33,492 nt of DNA from a virus. Shown here piece after piece: positions 15,386 through 22,595 of this stretch. The translations under genes were made by a program, and so were the position numbers. Every line of letters begins with the position of its first letter. Within the stretch, counting starts at the first letter, position 1. The notes below the pieces were generated by a model. The model was not told the origin of the DNA, did not search any database, and saw nothing but the letters and a program-made list of their open reading frames with translations. The stretch lies in IMG/VR virus record IMGVR_UViG_3300023179_000311, positions 1 through 33,492 of that record; one strand, 5' to 3'.

Positions 15386-16278
15386 TTTTTTATAACCGGG
15401 GCTTTTGTAAATTTAGGCGCTTTCAAAGGTTTTGTACCCCCTGGAGCAGTAGACTTTTTAGTTCTATAACCTGCAAGACGTTTTTGTTCAATAGATCTCA
15501 TTTTTGGTAACATCTTAGTAGCTATAGCTGACTGCAAGTATTTCATTCTTGATACTTGTTGTTCTATACGATCTTTTTCTGCAGCAGAGAGTGTTGATTT
15601 ATCTCTTCCTCTTAAAAACCGTTGATAAATTGCTCTTCTAGCTGCTACTGCTGCTCGTTTTTTAAGAATATTAATTGAAGAAGCTCTACGGAGTTTCATA
15701 TTTCTTGCGGTGTTACGCTTACCTCTCATTCTTGCAAATGCTTGACGTTTTTTTAATCGCGCTTGAGCTGTAAGACTTTCATCGAGTAACTCTTCTTTAA
15801 TCTCTTCTTTTCCGTCAGTATCATAAATAAGTTCTATATCATCATATAAATCTACTATGTCTTCCCAAGTTAAGTCATCTACTAACTTGTCTATTTCCTC
15901 ATTGCTTAACGTCTCTTCAGAATTTTTTTCTTCTTTTAAAATATATTGACCAAAAGATAAAATAGTATTTTCTTCTACTTCTCCAAAATCTGCTGCAGGT
16001 ATATGAGTATAGGGAAGTTCTTCTATAGTTTTATCTTTTAACCCTGAAAGCCCGAGCATGGTCTGCACATGGGTTTCCATGTAATCTTGGTGCTTATCTA
16101 GAACTCCTAAAGCTTGTAAAGCATCATGCGCTCTTGCTAGCTCGTATGTAAAATCATGTAGCATTCTAGGTGTTGCAAAATTAGCCTCAACCGCTCTTTT
16201 TTCTAAAAACAAATAGTTGTCTGTAGCCTCAAGAGCTGTTTTTAGTAACTCATGCTGTACCTGTATATCTGTAATCAT
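15382..16278 (-). CDS. Virion-type protein with basic C-terminal module, 298 aa
   Basis: The N-terminal half (1-110) is helical; the middle (110-165) is very acidic (EEIDKLVDDLTWEDIVDLYDD); the C-terminal half is strongly basic. The block TAQARLKKRQAFARMRGKRN through KSTLSAAEKDRIEQQVSRMK is a module that I recall from many marine phage proteins (QARLKR...KELSxxxKxxIExRL). The charge split, acid then base, suits an internal head or nucleic-acid-contacting protein. It overlaps the Dps gene by four bases. Confidence 0.7.
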   Translation of the reverse strand: MITDIQVQHELLKTALEATDNYLFLEKRAVEANFATPRMLHDFTYELARAHDALQALGVLDKHQDYMETHVQTMLGLSGLKDKTIEELPYTHIPAADFGEVEENTILSFGQYILKEEKNSEETLSNEEIDKLVDDLTWEDIVDLYDDIELIYDTDGKEEIKEELLDESLTAQARLKKRQAFARMRGKRNTARNMKLRRASSINILKKRAAVAARRAIYQRFLRGRDKSTLSAAEKDRIEQQVSRMKYLQSAIATKMLPKMRSIEQKRLAGYRTKKSTAPGGTKPLKAPKFTKAPVIKK

Positions 16279-16703
16279 TTTGTAATAGCTCTAAACATCC
16301 AGGCATGTTTTTCATGTGCTTGAATTCTGTCCTGTAAAAAATTAGATATACCAATCTCACTTGTCTTTTCCGCTTCGTCATATGCACGAACCAGTTGTGT
16401 AAGTAAAATATCGTTATCCCGTTTTAAATTTAAAAATATACCTCTTGCATCGGGTACTGTGGTGCTTTCTTCTATAGTAGCATTAGATAATAAACTAGCG
16501 AAAGATACCGGGGCATACGCATCTAAAGTTCTTATTAACTCTGCTATTACATCAGCAGAAGAATATACATCTTCATAAAAATTTTGTAGAAATTCATGGT
16601 ATTGAGGAAAGTTAGGACCTTCAATATTCCAATGATAGGAGTGAGCTTTAAAGTAAAGTACGTAAACGTCGGCTAGAAGGGATTTTAAAGTATCAATTAT
16701 CAT
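16275..16703 (-). CDS. Dps-like ferritin (ferroxidase, DNA protection type)
   Basis: The 142-residue protein matches Dps in its first helices (AHSYHWNIEGPNFPQYHEFL). The ferroxidase residues align in spacing with E. coli Dps: H24 to H51, H36 to H63, D51 to D78 and E55 to E82. The equivalent of D67 is a Gln (Q40). Dps proteins form 12-subunit cages that oxidise iron with peroxide and often coat DNA. It has no basic N-terminal tail, so DNA binding is doubtful. It has a good Shine-Dalgarno (AGGAA) and lies inside the virion operon. Confidence 0.85.
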   Translation of the reverse strand: MIIDTLKSLLADVYVLYFKAHSYHWNIEGPNFPQYHEFLQNFYEDVYSSADVIAELIRTLDAYAPVSFASLLSNATIEESTTVPDARGIFLNLKRDNDILLTQLVRAYDEAEKTSEIGISNFLQDRIQAHEKHAWMFRAITK

Positions 16704-16712
16704 AATGTTCCT

Positions 16713-17816
16713 TTAATCAATAGCGTACTGTTTAAATTGCATACGTCTTAATTGCCCGGGTTTCATTGCAATTCCAACTTGAACTTGTTTTTGAATATTT
16801 GTTGTTGGTGTTATACCGTTAGTAATTTGAGTATTCTGTATCTCTGCAGGTCTTAGAGCTATTTCTGGTTCTGCTCCAGGAAAAGGGAGTTGATCTTTAT
16901 CATGACCTGTTTTTTCCCCTATATGTTTACCGGTTCGAATAGAATCTATCATTTCTTTAAACAGTTTGTATGCTCTAGGACACATATCAAAGTTTCTAGT
17001 TTGAATACCATCAAACTCTAATTGGGTTGTTTCTTCATGAAGAGTAGCGCGCTGTGCAGGTGTCATTAAAAGAAAAGGAATTTTTTGTTCTTTAATTTTC
17101 TTTTTAAAGGTATTAAGTGGTTCTCCTGGGGTCATACTTTTCATTTTATCAACACCCTCTTTTTCACCCCATTGATATTTAGAAACCTTGAGGTGAGGAT
17201 CATAAATTTCATTTACATTTAGAGCTTTTCTTACTTTATTATACACTTCGTTCTTATGCTCATCAGATAGTTTAGACAACAAGCCGGATTTAAATTTTTC
17301 TCTATTGCCCGCAATTGCATGTGAGCGTAATTTTGTACCCGACATCCCTGAAACCCCTTCAGCATCAGGGTCTCTTTGGCCAGCAGATACCACCTTAATA
17401 GATTTAAAATTATAGAGTGCACCTTCATGTGTACCGTTGTATTGGTGAAGCTTTTTGTGGTATTCGTCTACGCGATCAGAACCTGCTACCATCACTAAAT
17501 GCTTATGGCCTTGATCATATAGGTGTTTAGCTATATGGAGCATAGATGGCATTTCTTTAGAAGAAGAAGCTACGTGCGCTTGGGGATATGCGTGTTTGAT
17601 TAATTTTACTTTAGTTTCAGCATCTAACGGATTTTTTTTAGCATCTTGCGAATGCGAGGTAAAAATGTGCGGAGTCGCGCTATATTTTTTAGCGGTCTCT
17701 ATAGTTTTGTCAAACAGCTTTTCGTGCCCTACAGTTGGGGGGTTATTACGCCCGTAGGTAAAAACCGCTGTTTTTTCGGTTGCTTCTTTAAATGTATGCA
17801 TAGGTATATTTATCAT
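16713..17816 (-). CDS. Nucleotidyltransferase (cytidylyl/NMN-adenylyltransferase-like) with C-terminal extension
   Basis: The N-terminal 190 residues form a HxGH-type nucleotidyltransferase: FTYGRNNPPTVGHEKLF, with the T/HxGH loop as TVGH, and SGTKLRSHAIAG as the second motif (normally ISxTxxR). The fold and motifs resemble nicotinamide-mononucleotide adenylyltransferases, but the substrate is open. Residues 200-367 are unlike known catalytic domains. The gene lies among virion genes, as in other marine phages. The ATG 17816 overlaps the upstream stop; a second ATG at 17801 gives an MHTFKEATE start. Confidence 0.8.
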   Translation of the reverse strand: MINIPMHTFKEATEKTAVFTYGRNNPPTVGHEKLFDKTIETAKKYSATPHIFTSHSQDAKKNPLDAETKVKLIKHAYPQAHVASSSKEMPSMLHIAKHLYDQGHKHLVMVAGSDRVDEYHKKLHQYNGTHEGALYNFKSIKVVSAGQRDPDAEGVSGMSGTKLRSHAIAGNREKFKSGLLSKLSDEHKNEVYNKVRKALNVNEIYDPHLKVSKYQWGEKEGVDKMKSMTPGEPLNTFKKKIKEQKIPFLLMTPAQRATLHEETTQLEFDGIQTRNFDMCPRAYKLFKEMIDSIRTGKHIGEKTGHDKDQLPFPGAEPEIALRPAEIQNTQITNGITPTTNIQKQVQVGIAMKPGQLRRMQFKQYAID

Positions 17817-18004
17817 TTTTTAGAATGCATGTTAATAAACCAGTGAGCTAGTTGTTTTTCCCTTGGTGATGCAGAATCTGAAGATCTTATCTTTTTTAAC
17901 TGTGAAATAGATTTACCTTTGAGACCGTATCTTGCCATATCGCCCTTATCTTGTGGGTTACGACCGTCTTGAAAGTTTTCTCTAATTTCTTTAAAAGTTT
18001 TCAT
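17813..18004 (-). CDS. Small basic virion-type protein, DUF3008-like
   Basis: A 63-residue protein beginning MKTFKEIRENFQDGRNPQDK, with the C-terminal part SASPREKQLAHWFINMH. The SASPRxKQLAHWxINM pattern is one that I link to DUF3008-type and related phage proteins. The MKTF start is similar to T4 capsid-targeting leaders, though the protease site is not evident. The start at 18004 shares one base with the upstream stop (TGATG). Function unknown. Confidence 0.7.
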   Translation of the reverse strand: MKTFKEIRENFQDGRNPQDKGDMARYGLKGKSISQLKKIRSSDSASPREKQLAHWFINMHSKK

Positions 18005-18903
18005 CAAATCAACTCTTTGAATGTAAAAGCAAACCAAACATCTAATTTTGTAGAATTATCTACACGTTTCATACAGAGTGTCAACATATTTGGGGTTGTA
18101 CCTCCATACATTTTCACAGGTCCTTCATCACCCTGGGTGTTTTTACCAATAATAATACCAGAATGTCTCATTATTGAAGTGTTAGAGGTAAATGTATTGC
18201 TTTGGTTACTGCCATACTTATCTTGGTAAATACGGTACTGAGTTTTATTGCCTACAGACGTCCAAGCCGGTGTAGCAGCACCTGAAAGTGTTATCTCACC
18301 TTCATACCATTCATATACGATTGTACTTTGATTGGCATTATTATTACCAATTTCATATTCTATAATTTCTGTTAGATCAGTTATTGGATTAGTATTTGAA
18401 ACTCTAAAACTTATAACCGGGCGCATTGTATCATCCATTGTCCAACCACGGTTAGTATTAATGGAATGATTATTAATTGCAAATAAATTACCGGCTGGTT
18501 CTTCCGCTATAACAGTAATAATATTGGCAATAGAGGCTGACACAGGTAATGGGTTAGAAACAGAAACAGTAGATGTATTATTGTTTAAATAAACATTTCC
18601 TTGCACAGGCATTGAACTATAACCAAGTGCAACTAGATTACCTGATGTACCGATTTCTGTTAAATGAACGTGAACAGGGTCTTCAGGTGAACTGTTAACC
18701 GTTACAGTATCAATAATATTTGTATTGCCGATAATAGTAATATTTGCACTACCTAGGGTGACAGGTAGCGGATTAGATATTGTAACTCTAGATGTATTAT
18801 TGTTTAAATAAACATTACCCCAGACTGGCAACGCATTACCTACATCGTTCTTAACTTCAACTTCGTTTGAAATAGTTGAGTTACCGCTAAACAAATATGT
18901 CAT
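18004..18903 (-). CDS. Repeat-containing fibre or decoration protein, 299 aa
   Basis: Beta-rich protein, high in N, T, S, I and V. Two copies of a motif about 73 residues apart read GNVYLNNNTS followed by SNPLPV (residue 29 onward and 102 onward). The C-terminal half has a different beta-rich domain (VISFRVSNTNP..., WYEGEITLSGAATPAW) that may be a receptor-binding or capping domain. This is typical of tail-fibre or head-fibre proteins. I chose ATG 18903, which overlaps the upstream stop and has GGAG upstream. Confidence 0.7.
   Translation of the reverse strand: MTYLFSGNSTISNEVEVKNDVGNALPVWGNVYLNNNTSRVTISNPLPVTLGSANITIIGNTNIIDTVTVNSSPEDPVHVHLTEIGTSGNLVALGYSSMPVQGNVYLNNNTSTVSVSNPLPVSASIANIITVIAEEPAGNLFAINNHSINTNRGWTMDDTMRPVISFRVSNTNPITDLTEIIEYEIGNNNANQSTIVYEWYEGEITLSGAATPAWTSVGNKTQYRIYQDKYGSNQSNTFTSNTSIMRHSGIIIGKNTQGDEGPVKMYGGTTPNMLTLCMKRVDNSTKLDVWFAFTFKELI
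18571..18597 (-). repeat. Copy 1 of 27-base direct repeat in the fibre-like gene
   Basis: The same 27 bases recur at 18790-18816, 219 bases (73 codons) away in the same frame. They encode the NVYLNNNTS motif, so this is a coding duplication with near-complete nucleotide identity, suggesting recent duplication or gene conversion. Confidence 0.85.
18790..18816 (-). repeat. Copy 2 of 27-base direct repeat in the fibre-like gene
   Basis: Identical to 18571-18597 and in the same reading frame. The surrounding codons have diverged (RVTISNPLPV against TVSVSNPLPV), so only the NVYLNNNTS core is held exactly. Confidence 0.85.
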
Positions 18904-19670
18904 ATAATTCTCCAACCTTCTCTGTAAATCATTTGTATACCACCGTTATCCATTTGTAAGATAAAACCACCTGGGTCATTATCTACATTGCCGAGTACTG
19001 TAATTGGATTGGAGGAGCAGTTACCTGACTCGTCTTTGATTACAATTTTTCTACCAGGAAACCCTATAGAATCCGGTAAAGTAATATTAACAGTTGAAGC
19101 AGCGTTTACACCTACATAATAATCTTTTCTGGTTATCGTATAATCACTAGTTACTAACTTTACTGGAAAATCTAAGTTTATAACATCACCTGCACCACCA
19201 CCAGGCCCATGAGCCGCGATTTTTGCAACAAACTGTTCAATATATTTTAGTTTTTGTGTAATAGCGTTTAAATTTTTGTCTACTGCAGGCACGACAGGTT
19301 GTTGAAACGAAGCTTGTTCTAATTTTACTTCTTTTGAAATATGATCTGCTGCTTTATCAGCAAGCGTTACTGGTTTAGTTTTTTCCGTAACACAACGTGG
19401 TATCTCAACAGGTTTATCTTCTTGAATAATTACTAATACTTCGTCAAGGGTTGGTGGTTTTGGGTACTCAATATTATTTTTTTCCACAAGTTTTTCCGCT
19501 ACTACCGAAGCTTCTACTAAATCCTTAATAGAATTATTACGCACTGATTCCACTATATCTTTTTGAAGCTGCTCGTATCGTTCAACCTCTTCAACCAAAG
19601 CAGGCTCTATAGTCTCATTCATTGCTCGAGACCACTTTACCAAAAGCTGCTTTTCTTTAATACTTTTCAT
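18900..19670 (-). CDS. Virion fibre-like protein with N-terminal helix and C-terminal beta domain
   Basis: In this 256-residue protein the first 160 residues are charged and helical (coiled-coil prone). A glycine hinge (AAHGPGGGAGD) follows, then a C-terminal domain of about 90 residues (INLDFPVKLVTSDYTITRKD, TVNITLPDSIGFPGRKIVIKD) that is a common fibre or appendage fold in phages. It is likely a head or tail appendage linked to the repeat protein that follows. The Shine-Dalgarno is weak. It is separated from the upstream gene by 49 bases with no feature that I can see. Confidence 0.7.
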   Translation of the reverse strand: MKSIKEKQLLVKWSRAMNETIEPALVEEVERYEQLQKDIVESVRNNSIKDLVEASVVAEKLVEKNNIEYPKPPTLDEVLVIIQEDKPVEIPRCVTEKTKPVTLADKAADHISKEVKLEQASFQQPVVPAVDKNLNAITQKLKYIEQFVAKIAAHGPGGGAGDVINLDFPVKLVTSDYTITRKDYYVGVNAASTVNITLPDSIGFPGRKIVIKDESGNCSSNPITVLGNVDNDPGGFILQMDNGGIQMIYREGWRII

Positions 19671-19719
19671 TGATTTTCAATTGCCTTAAAGCTAAAATCC
19701 ATATGTGGGCGGTTGAGAA

Positions 19720-20937
19720 TTACCTTGGTCTAGCAGCAAAATTTGCTCTACTAAACTCTGCTCTATCTACAAACTTTGTCGGTCTGTTATTTCTGATTAC
19801 GACAAAGCCTTCAGGTTTAGCAGGCTTACCACCAGTAATCTTAGTTGATCCAGGTTCAGGTATCGAATGTTCAAATTTAGGTTTAGCAGACAACGAGTGA
19901 ACTAATTGATCTTTAGCAGCCTGTATGTGGTGATGCATATCTAAGATCTTCTGAAACTCATCAGAATGTTTATTTAAATGTGTAAGATCTTTTTGCATCT
20001 TTTCTGTCTTTGTATTAACAGCTTTTGCGGTCTTAACTTTAGCTATACCCTTAAGATGTTGCTCTCTTAAGTGTTCTGTATAACCATTGATCGATGGTTT
20101 AGTGCCTTCTCGTACAGTTGAATTAATATATGTTTTAAGATGTTCTTGATGGCCTTCTAAAGCTTTATATGCGTTTTTAGGTGTAGACTTAAATAAGTCT
20201 GTAGCCATTTTTAAATGATGATTATAGGTTTGTTCTTGATCTTTTGATAGTGAGGTAGGAGCAGCATTCTCCACCACACTAATTGAATGTACATCAGGGT
20301 GGTGTTTAAAATGAGAAAGATCAGCACCATATTCTGCTTTCATATTTTGTAAATTTTTACCATGGTATGCAGTATGAACAGCAATACCAAATTTAGATTT
20401 AGCTATTTTTTTACCCTCAGTAGAATTATGAGGTGTAGAATAAGTTATGGTGTTAGGTTTAAAATGATACTTTCCACCTTCGTCTGTAATATCCCCGTGC
20501 GGGTTAGATTTTGATTTTATACCGGAATGCATTACATCACCTTGATAAACACCCTTAGATGGTACTACTTTGGGTAGATGCTCAAGCGCAGCTTTAAGTT
20601 TAGTAACAAGACCAGGGGCATGGCTGTGATTTTTTTCTATATCTTCTTGGGTGTAATTAAGTTTGGGTGTCTTGTTAAAAGCTGACTTAGATGCAACAAA
20701 AAATTTTCCATTTTCTGGGTTATGACCAAATACAATTGAAGGGGATCCATCATATTTAGTTGTAATTTTAGTATTATTCTTCTTACCTTGAATTTGATCT
20801 TTTACATCTTCAAGGTTATGAAATGCGTGAGCAAACCCTTCTTCACCAGAATTAATAACATGGTCTTCAGCGTGCTCAAGATGAGTTAGTTTTTCTTCAG
20901 AAGCAGCTTCTGCTATAAAAGTTTGAAATGTAATCAT
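19720..20937 (-). CDS. DUF6267-like protein with capsid-targeting-like N-terminus and ligase-like motifs
   Basis: A 405-residue protein. The N-terminus MITFQTFIAEA closely resembles the T4 capsid-targeting leader (MKTYQEFIAEA), whose cleavage follows an [LI]xE site; here FIAE|A at residues 7-11. The rest has features of the nucleic-acid ligase/nucleotidyltransferase superfamily: KYDGSP (K61, the KxDG lysine), GVYQGDVM (129-136, motif III-like), PEGFVVI (375-381, motif IV-like) and TKFV (K388, motif V-like). I recall this as DUF6267. It could be an RNA or DNA ligase-like enzyme carried in the head. It overlaps the upstream gene by four bases. Confidence 0.7.
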   Translation of the reverse strand: MITFQTFIAEAASEEKLTHLEHAEDHVINSGEEGFAHAFHNLEDVKDQIQGKKNNTKITTKYDGSPSIVFGHNPENGKFFVASKSAFNKTPKLNYTQEDIEKNHSHAPGLVTKLKAALEHLPKVVPSKGVYQGDVMHSGIKSKSNPHGDITDEGGKYHFKPNTITYSTPHNSTEGKKIAKSKFGIAVHTAYHGKNLQNMKAEYGADLSHFKHHPDVHSISVVENAAPTSLSKDQEQTYNHHLKMATDLFKSTPKNAYKALEGHQEHLKTYINSTVREGTKPSINGYTEHLREQHLKGIAKVKTAKAVNTKTEKMQKDLTHLNKHSDEFQKILDMHHHIQAAKDQLVHSLSAKPKFEHSIPEPGSTKITGGKPAKPEGFVVIRNNRPTKFVDRAEFSRANFAARPR

Positions 20938-21662
20938 GTTAGTCTAACTATTTGTGCTCCAGCTGGTGTTTTATCTGTAACAACTATACGCCCGGCACTA
21001 TCACCTTTTGATGGAGACTTACCATAAATTTTTGGTACGCCCTGATTATCTTTTGCAGTAGGATCAAAGGTTTGATCTTCTCTTCTTGCTCTGAGTCTAA
21101 AAAACAATTCATGGGTTTTAGCATATTTTTTAGCTTCAGTAAGTGTACCGTTTAATGTAATTATATTCTTCTTAGTGTCATATTGAGATCTTACATCCAT
21201 TGGACCAATGTACATATAGTGAATTGGTCCTCCCATTGCTTCATTACCAACAACAATCTTTATTTTGTCTGCATCAGCAATTTTACCATAAACATCAGGA
21301 ACTTTTGAACCCGCTTTAAGTTTTAAAACTTTGACTAAGTGATTATATGCGGCATTCATAAATTTTTTAGCAATACCGGGTACCGCTAATTCCAAGCCTT
21401 TTAAACCACCACCTGCAAGAGATGGGGCAGCTTCTCCCTTTAAAGAAAGGTTGATAGGATCTTTTTTACCTTGAATGAATAACTGAACATCAGTATAAGG
21501 TTCAGATCCCCCAGCTTGTCTACCAGTAAATTTATCAGCTCTTACTACACCACTAATGGTAACGGACCCGGCTTTTACAGTTATAGGACCAGTTTTTTTA
21601 ACTTGTTTATTAATAGAATCGACAACACCTGTTTCTTGTCGTTCTGCTGCTGCGCCAGCCAT
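20934..21662 (-). CDS. Conserved late phage protein, possibly nuclease-fold
   Basis: A 242-residue protein beginning MAGAAAERQE. It contains GSEPYTDVQL (D58) and then NLSLKGEAAPSLAGGGLKGLEL (S73, K75). The order of an N-terminal Glu-rich helix, D58 and SxK at 73-75 is compatible with a degenerate PD-(D/E)xK nuclease core, but this is an inference from spacing only. I recall the family in marine T4-like phages without a function. It is the first gene after the late promoter at 21688-21695 and has a Shine-Dalgarno (TTGGAG) before the ATG. Confidence 0.7.
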   Translation of the reverse strand: MAGAAAERQETGVVDSINKQVKKTGPITVKAGSVTISGVVRADKFTGRQAGGSEPYTDVQLFIQGKKDPINLSLKGEAAPSLAGGGLKGLELAVPGIAKKFMNAAYNHLVKVLKLKAGSKVPDVYGKIADADKIKIVVGNEAMGGPIHYMYIGPMDVRSQYDTKKNIITLNGTLTEAKKYAKTHELFFRLRARREDQTFDPTAKDNQGVPKIYGKSPSKGDSAGRIVVTDKTPAGAQIVRLT

Positions 21663-21687
21663 GTAAACTCCAATAGTTGTTTAACTA

Positions 21688-21695
21688 TATTTATA
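21688..21695 (-). promoter_or_regulatory. T4-type late promoter box
   Basis: Exact TATAAATA on the minus strand, 25 bases before the start of the 242-residue late gene and directly after a terminator. T4 late promoters are recognised by this sequence alone through gp55. It would drive the virion block from 21662 downwards. Confidence 0.75.
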
Positions 21696-21700
21696 CCATT

Positions 21701-21723
21701 AAAAAACCCCCTGCAAAAGGGGG
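21701..21723 (-). terminator. Rho-independent terminator
   Basis: CCCCC, a seven-base loop, and GGGGG on the minus strand, followed by six Ts (21701-21706). It ends the transcript of the two small genes at 21763-22244. Confidence 0.9.
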
Positions 21724-21732
21724 CCAATCCAT

Positions 21733-21740
21733 TATTTATA
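21733..21740 (-). promoter_or_regulatory. Second T4-type late promoter box, upstream of the terminator
   Basis: Another exact TATAAATA on the minus strand, placed before the terminator hairpin. Its predicted start would lie immediately before the hairpin. It may be a second late promoter for the virion block or a chance match in AT-rich DNA. Confidence 0.5.
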
Positions 21741-21762
21741 TGTAATATTTTAAATATCAACA

Positions 21763-21954
21763 CTATACTTTAAGATAGTTTAAAATAATCTTATCTTTAA
21801 TCATATCAGGAATAGTAAGATACGGCCACTCAAGTGCAAATGGACAGCCATTCTCCCATTTGCGCTTTACAATAAAATCTTTATACATGGCTACATGGTC
21901 TAAATTAGTAGGGTCAAAATCAACTCGCTGCCTTACCTGAGCTAAAATATTCAT
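21763..21954 (-). CDS. Small conserved phage protein, 63 aa
   Basis: It begins MNILAQVRQRVDFDPTNLDH and continues KDFIVKRKWENGCPFALEWP. The RxxVDFDPTNxxH start and the later RxW are features that I remember from a family of small proteins in cyanophages and other marine phages, of unknown role. It overlaps the preceding gene (ATGA) and is followed by a terminator, so the two form a small operon. Confidence 0.75.
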   Translation of the reverse strand: MNILAQVRQRVDFDPTNLDHVAMYKDFIVKRKWENGCPFALEWPYLTIPDMIKDKIILNYLKV

Positions 21955-22244
21955 TTGATTCTTTCATAATCAATAACATGTATAATTTTATTACCCATCC
22001 ACGGGGAACCTGTTTCGGGTTGATAACTTGTACCATCACCGTATTTGTTCAATGCATCGTTCATTCGATCAAAATCTTCCGAGGTAATTTCTTTACCGGT
22101 AACGATTTGTTCCCCTAAATGCATTTGACTAAATTCAACAGCTTCCTCACAAGCTACCGTATCTAGAGCATGTTCAACATTTTTACACTCAATTACATAC
22201 TTATGGCGGAAAGTCGAAATAGTTTCAACAACAAATAGAGGCAT
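21951..22244 (-). CDS. Small conserved phage protein, 97 aa
   Basis: The start MPLFVVETISTFRHKYVIEC, EHALDTVACEEAVEFSQMHLGEQI in the middle, and the end NKIIHVIDY match a small family found in many cyanophages, whose function I do not know. The ATG at 22244 has GGAG seven bases upstream, so I prefer it to the TTG four codons earlier. The GGAG directly follows the T-run of the terminator of the previous unit, so this gene has no room for a promoter except within or above that terminator. Confidence 0.75.
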   Translation of the reverse strand: MPLFVVETISTFRHKYVIECKNVEHALDTVACEEAVEFSQMHLGEQIVTGKEITSEDFDRMNDALNKYGDGTSYQPETGSPWMGNKIIHVIDYERIK

Positions 22245-22254
22245 GATAAACTCC

Positions 22255-22284
22255 AAAAAAATAAAGCCGGTTACGAAGTCCGGC
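22255..22284 (-). terminator. Rho-independent terminator after the winged-helix gene
   Basis: GCCGG, a nine-base loop and CCGGC on the minus strand, followed by TTTATTTTTTT. It ends the single-gene unit at 22319-22567. Confidence 0.75.
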
Positions 22285-22318
22285 GGCGCTTATTTAGAGA
22301 GGAGCGCCCGATTTGTTT

Positions 22319-22567
22319 TTAGTTAAAAACTGAACTACCGGTAGCTGAATATGCAGCAGCTACCATACGACGGGACGGCATACCAAGTCGATATGCTGTC
22401 TTGCCATTCTTAGCTGTATTGCTATAAATGGAATAGCCCTGAGCGCGAAGCTCGCTGATACGAGCAGCAACAGTACCTTCGGTTGTCTTAAAAAGACCTG
22501 CTAGTTGACCTGCAGTGAATTGACGACCTGATTGAAGGGTCTTTAGGACACTAGATTGAATTGACAT
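22319..22567 (-). CDS. Winged-helix DNA-binding protein, 82 aa
   Basis: The pattern LKTLQSGRQFTAGQLAGLF then TTEGTVAARISELRAQGYSI is a clear helix-turn-helix (residues 18-45) followed by a beta wing (IYSNTAKNGKTAYRLG). Relatives with the YRLGxPSRRMVAAAYxATGS tail are common in T4-like and marine phages. It probably regulates transcription of phage or host genes. It is alone between a promoter-terminator pair, so it is made as its own transcript. Confidence 0.85.
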   Translation of the reverse strand: MSIQSSVLKTLQSGRQFTAGQLAGLFKTTEGTVAARISELRAQGYSIYSNTAKNGKTAYRLGMPSRRMVAAAYSATGSSVFN

Positions 22568-22580
22568 AATATTTCCTCAA

Positions 22581-22586
22581 ATTATA
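22581..22586 (-). promoter_or_regulatory. -10 box for the winged-helix gene
   Basis: TATAAT on the minus strand, 13 bases before the ATG at 22567. No good -35 is seen; the region where it should be is the arm of the preceding terminator. The leader would be about seven bases, starting at the GAGG Shine-Dalgarno. Confidence 0.5.
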
Positions 22587-22595
22587 CCCCGCCAC

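Noticed and set aside
17803-17810. GATAAATA near-match to the late promoter box
   Set aside because: One mismatch in a position that is strict in T4 late promoters, and it lies inside the start of the nucleotidyltransferase coding region.
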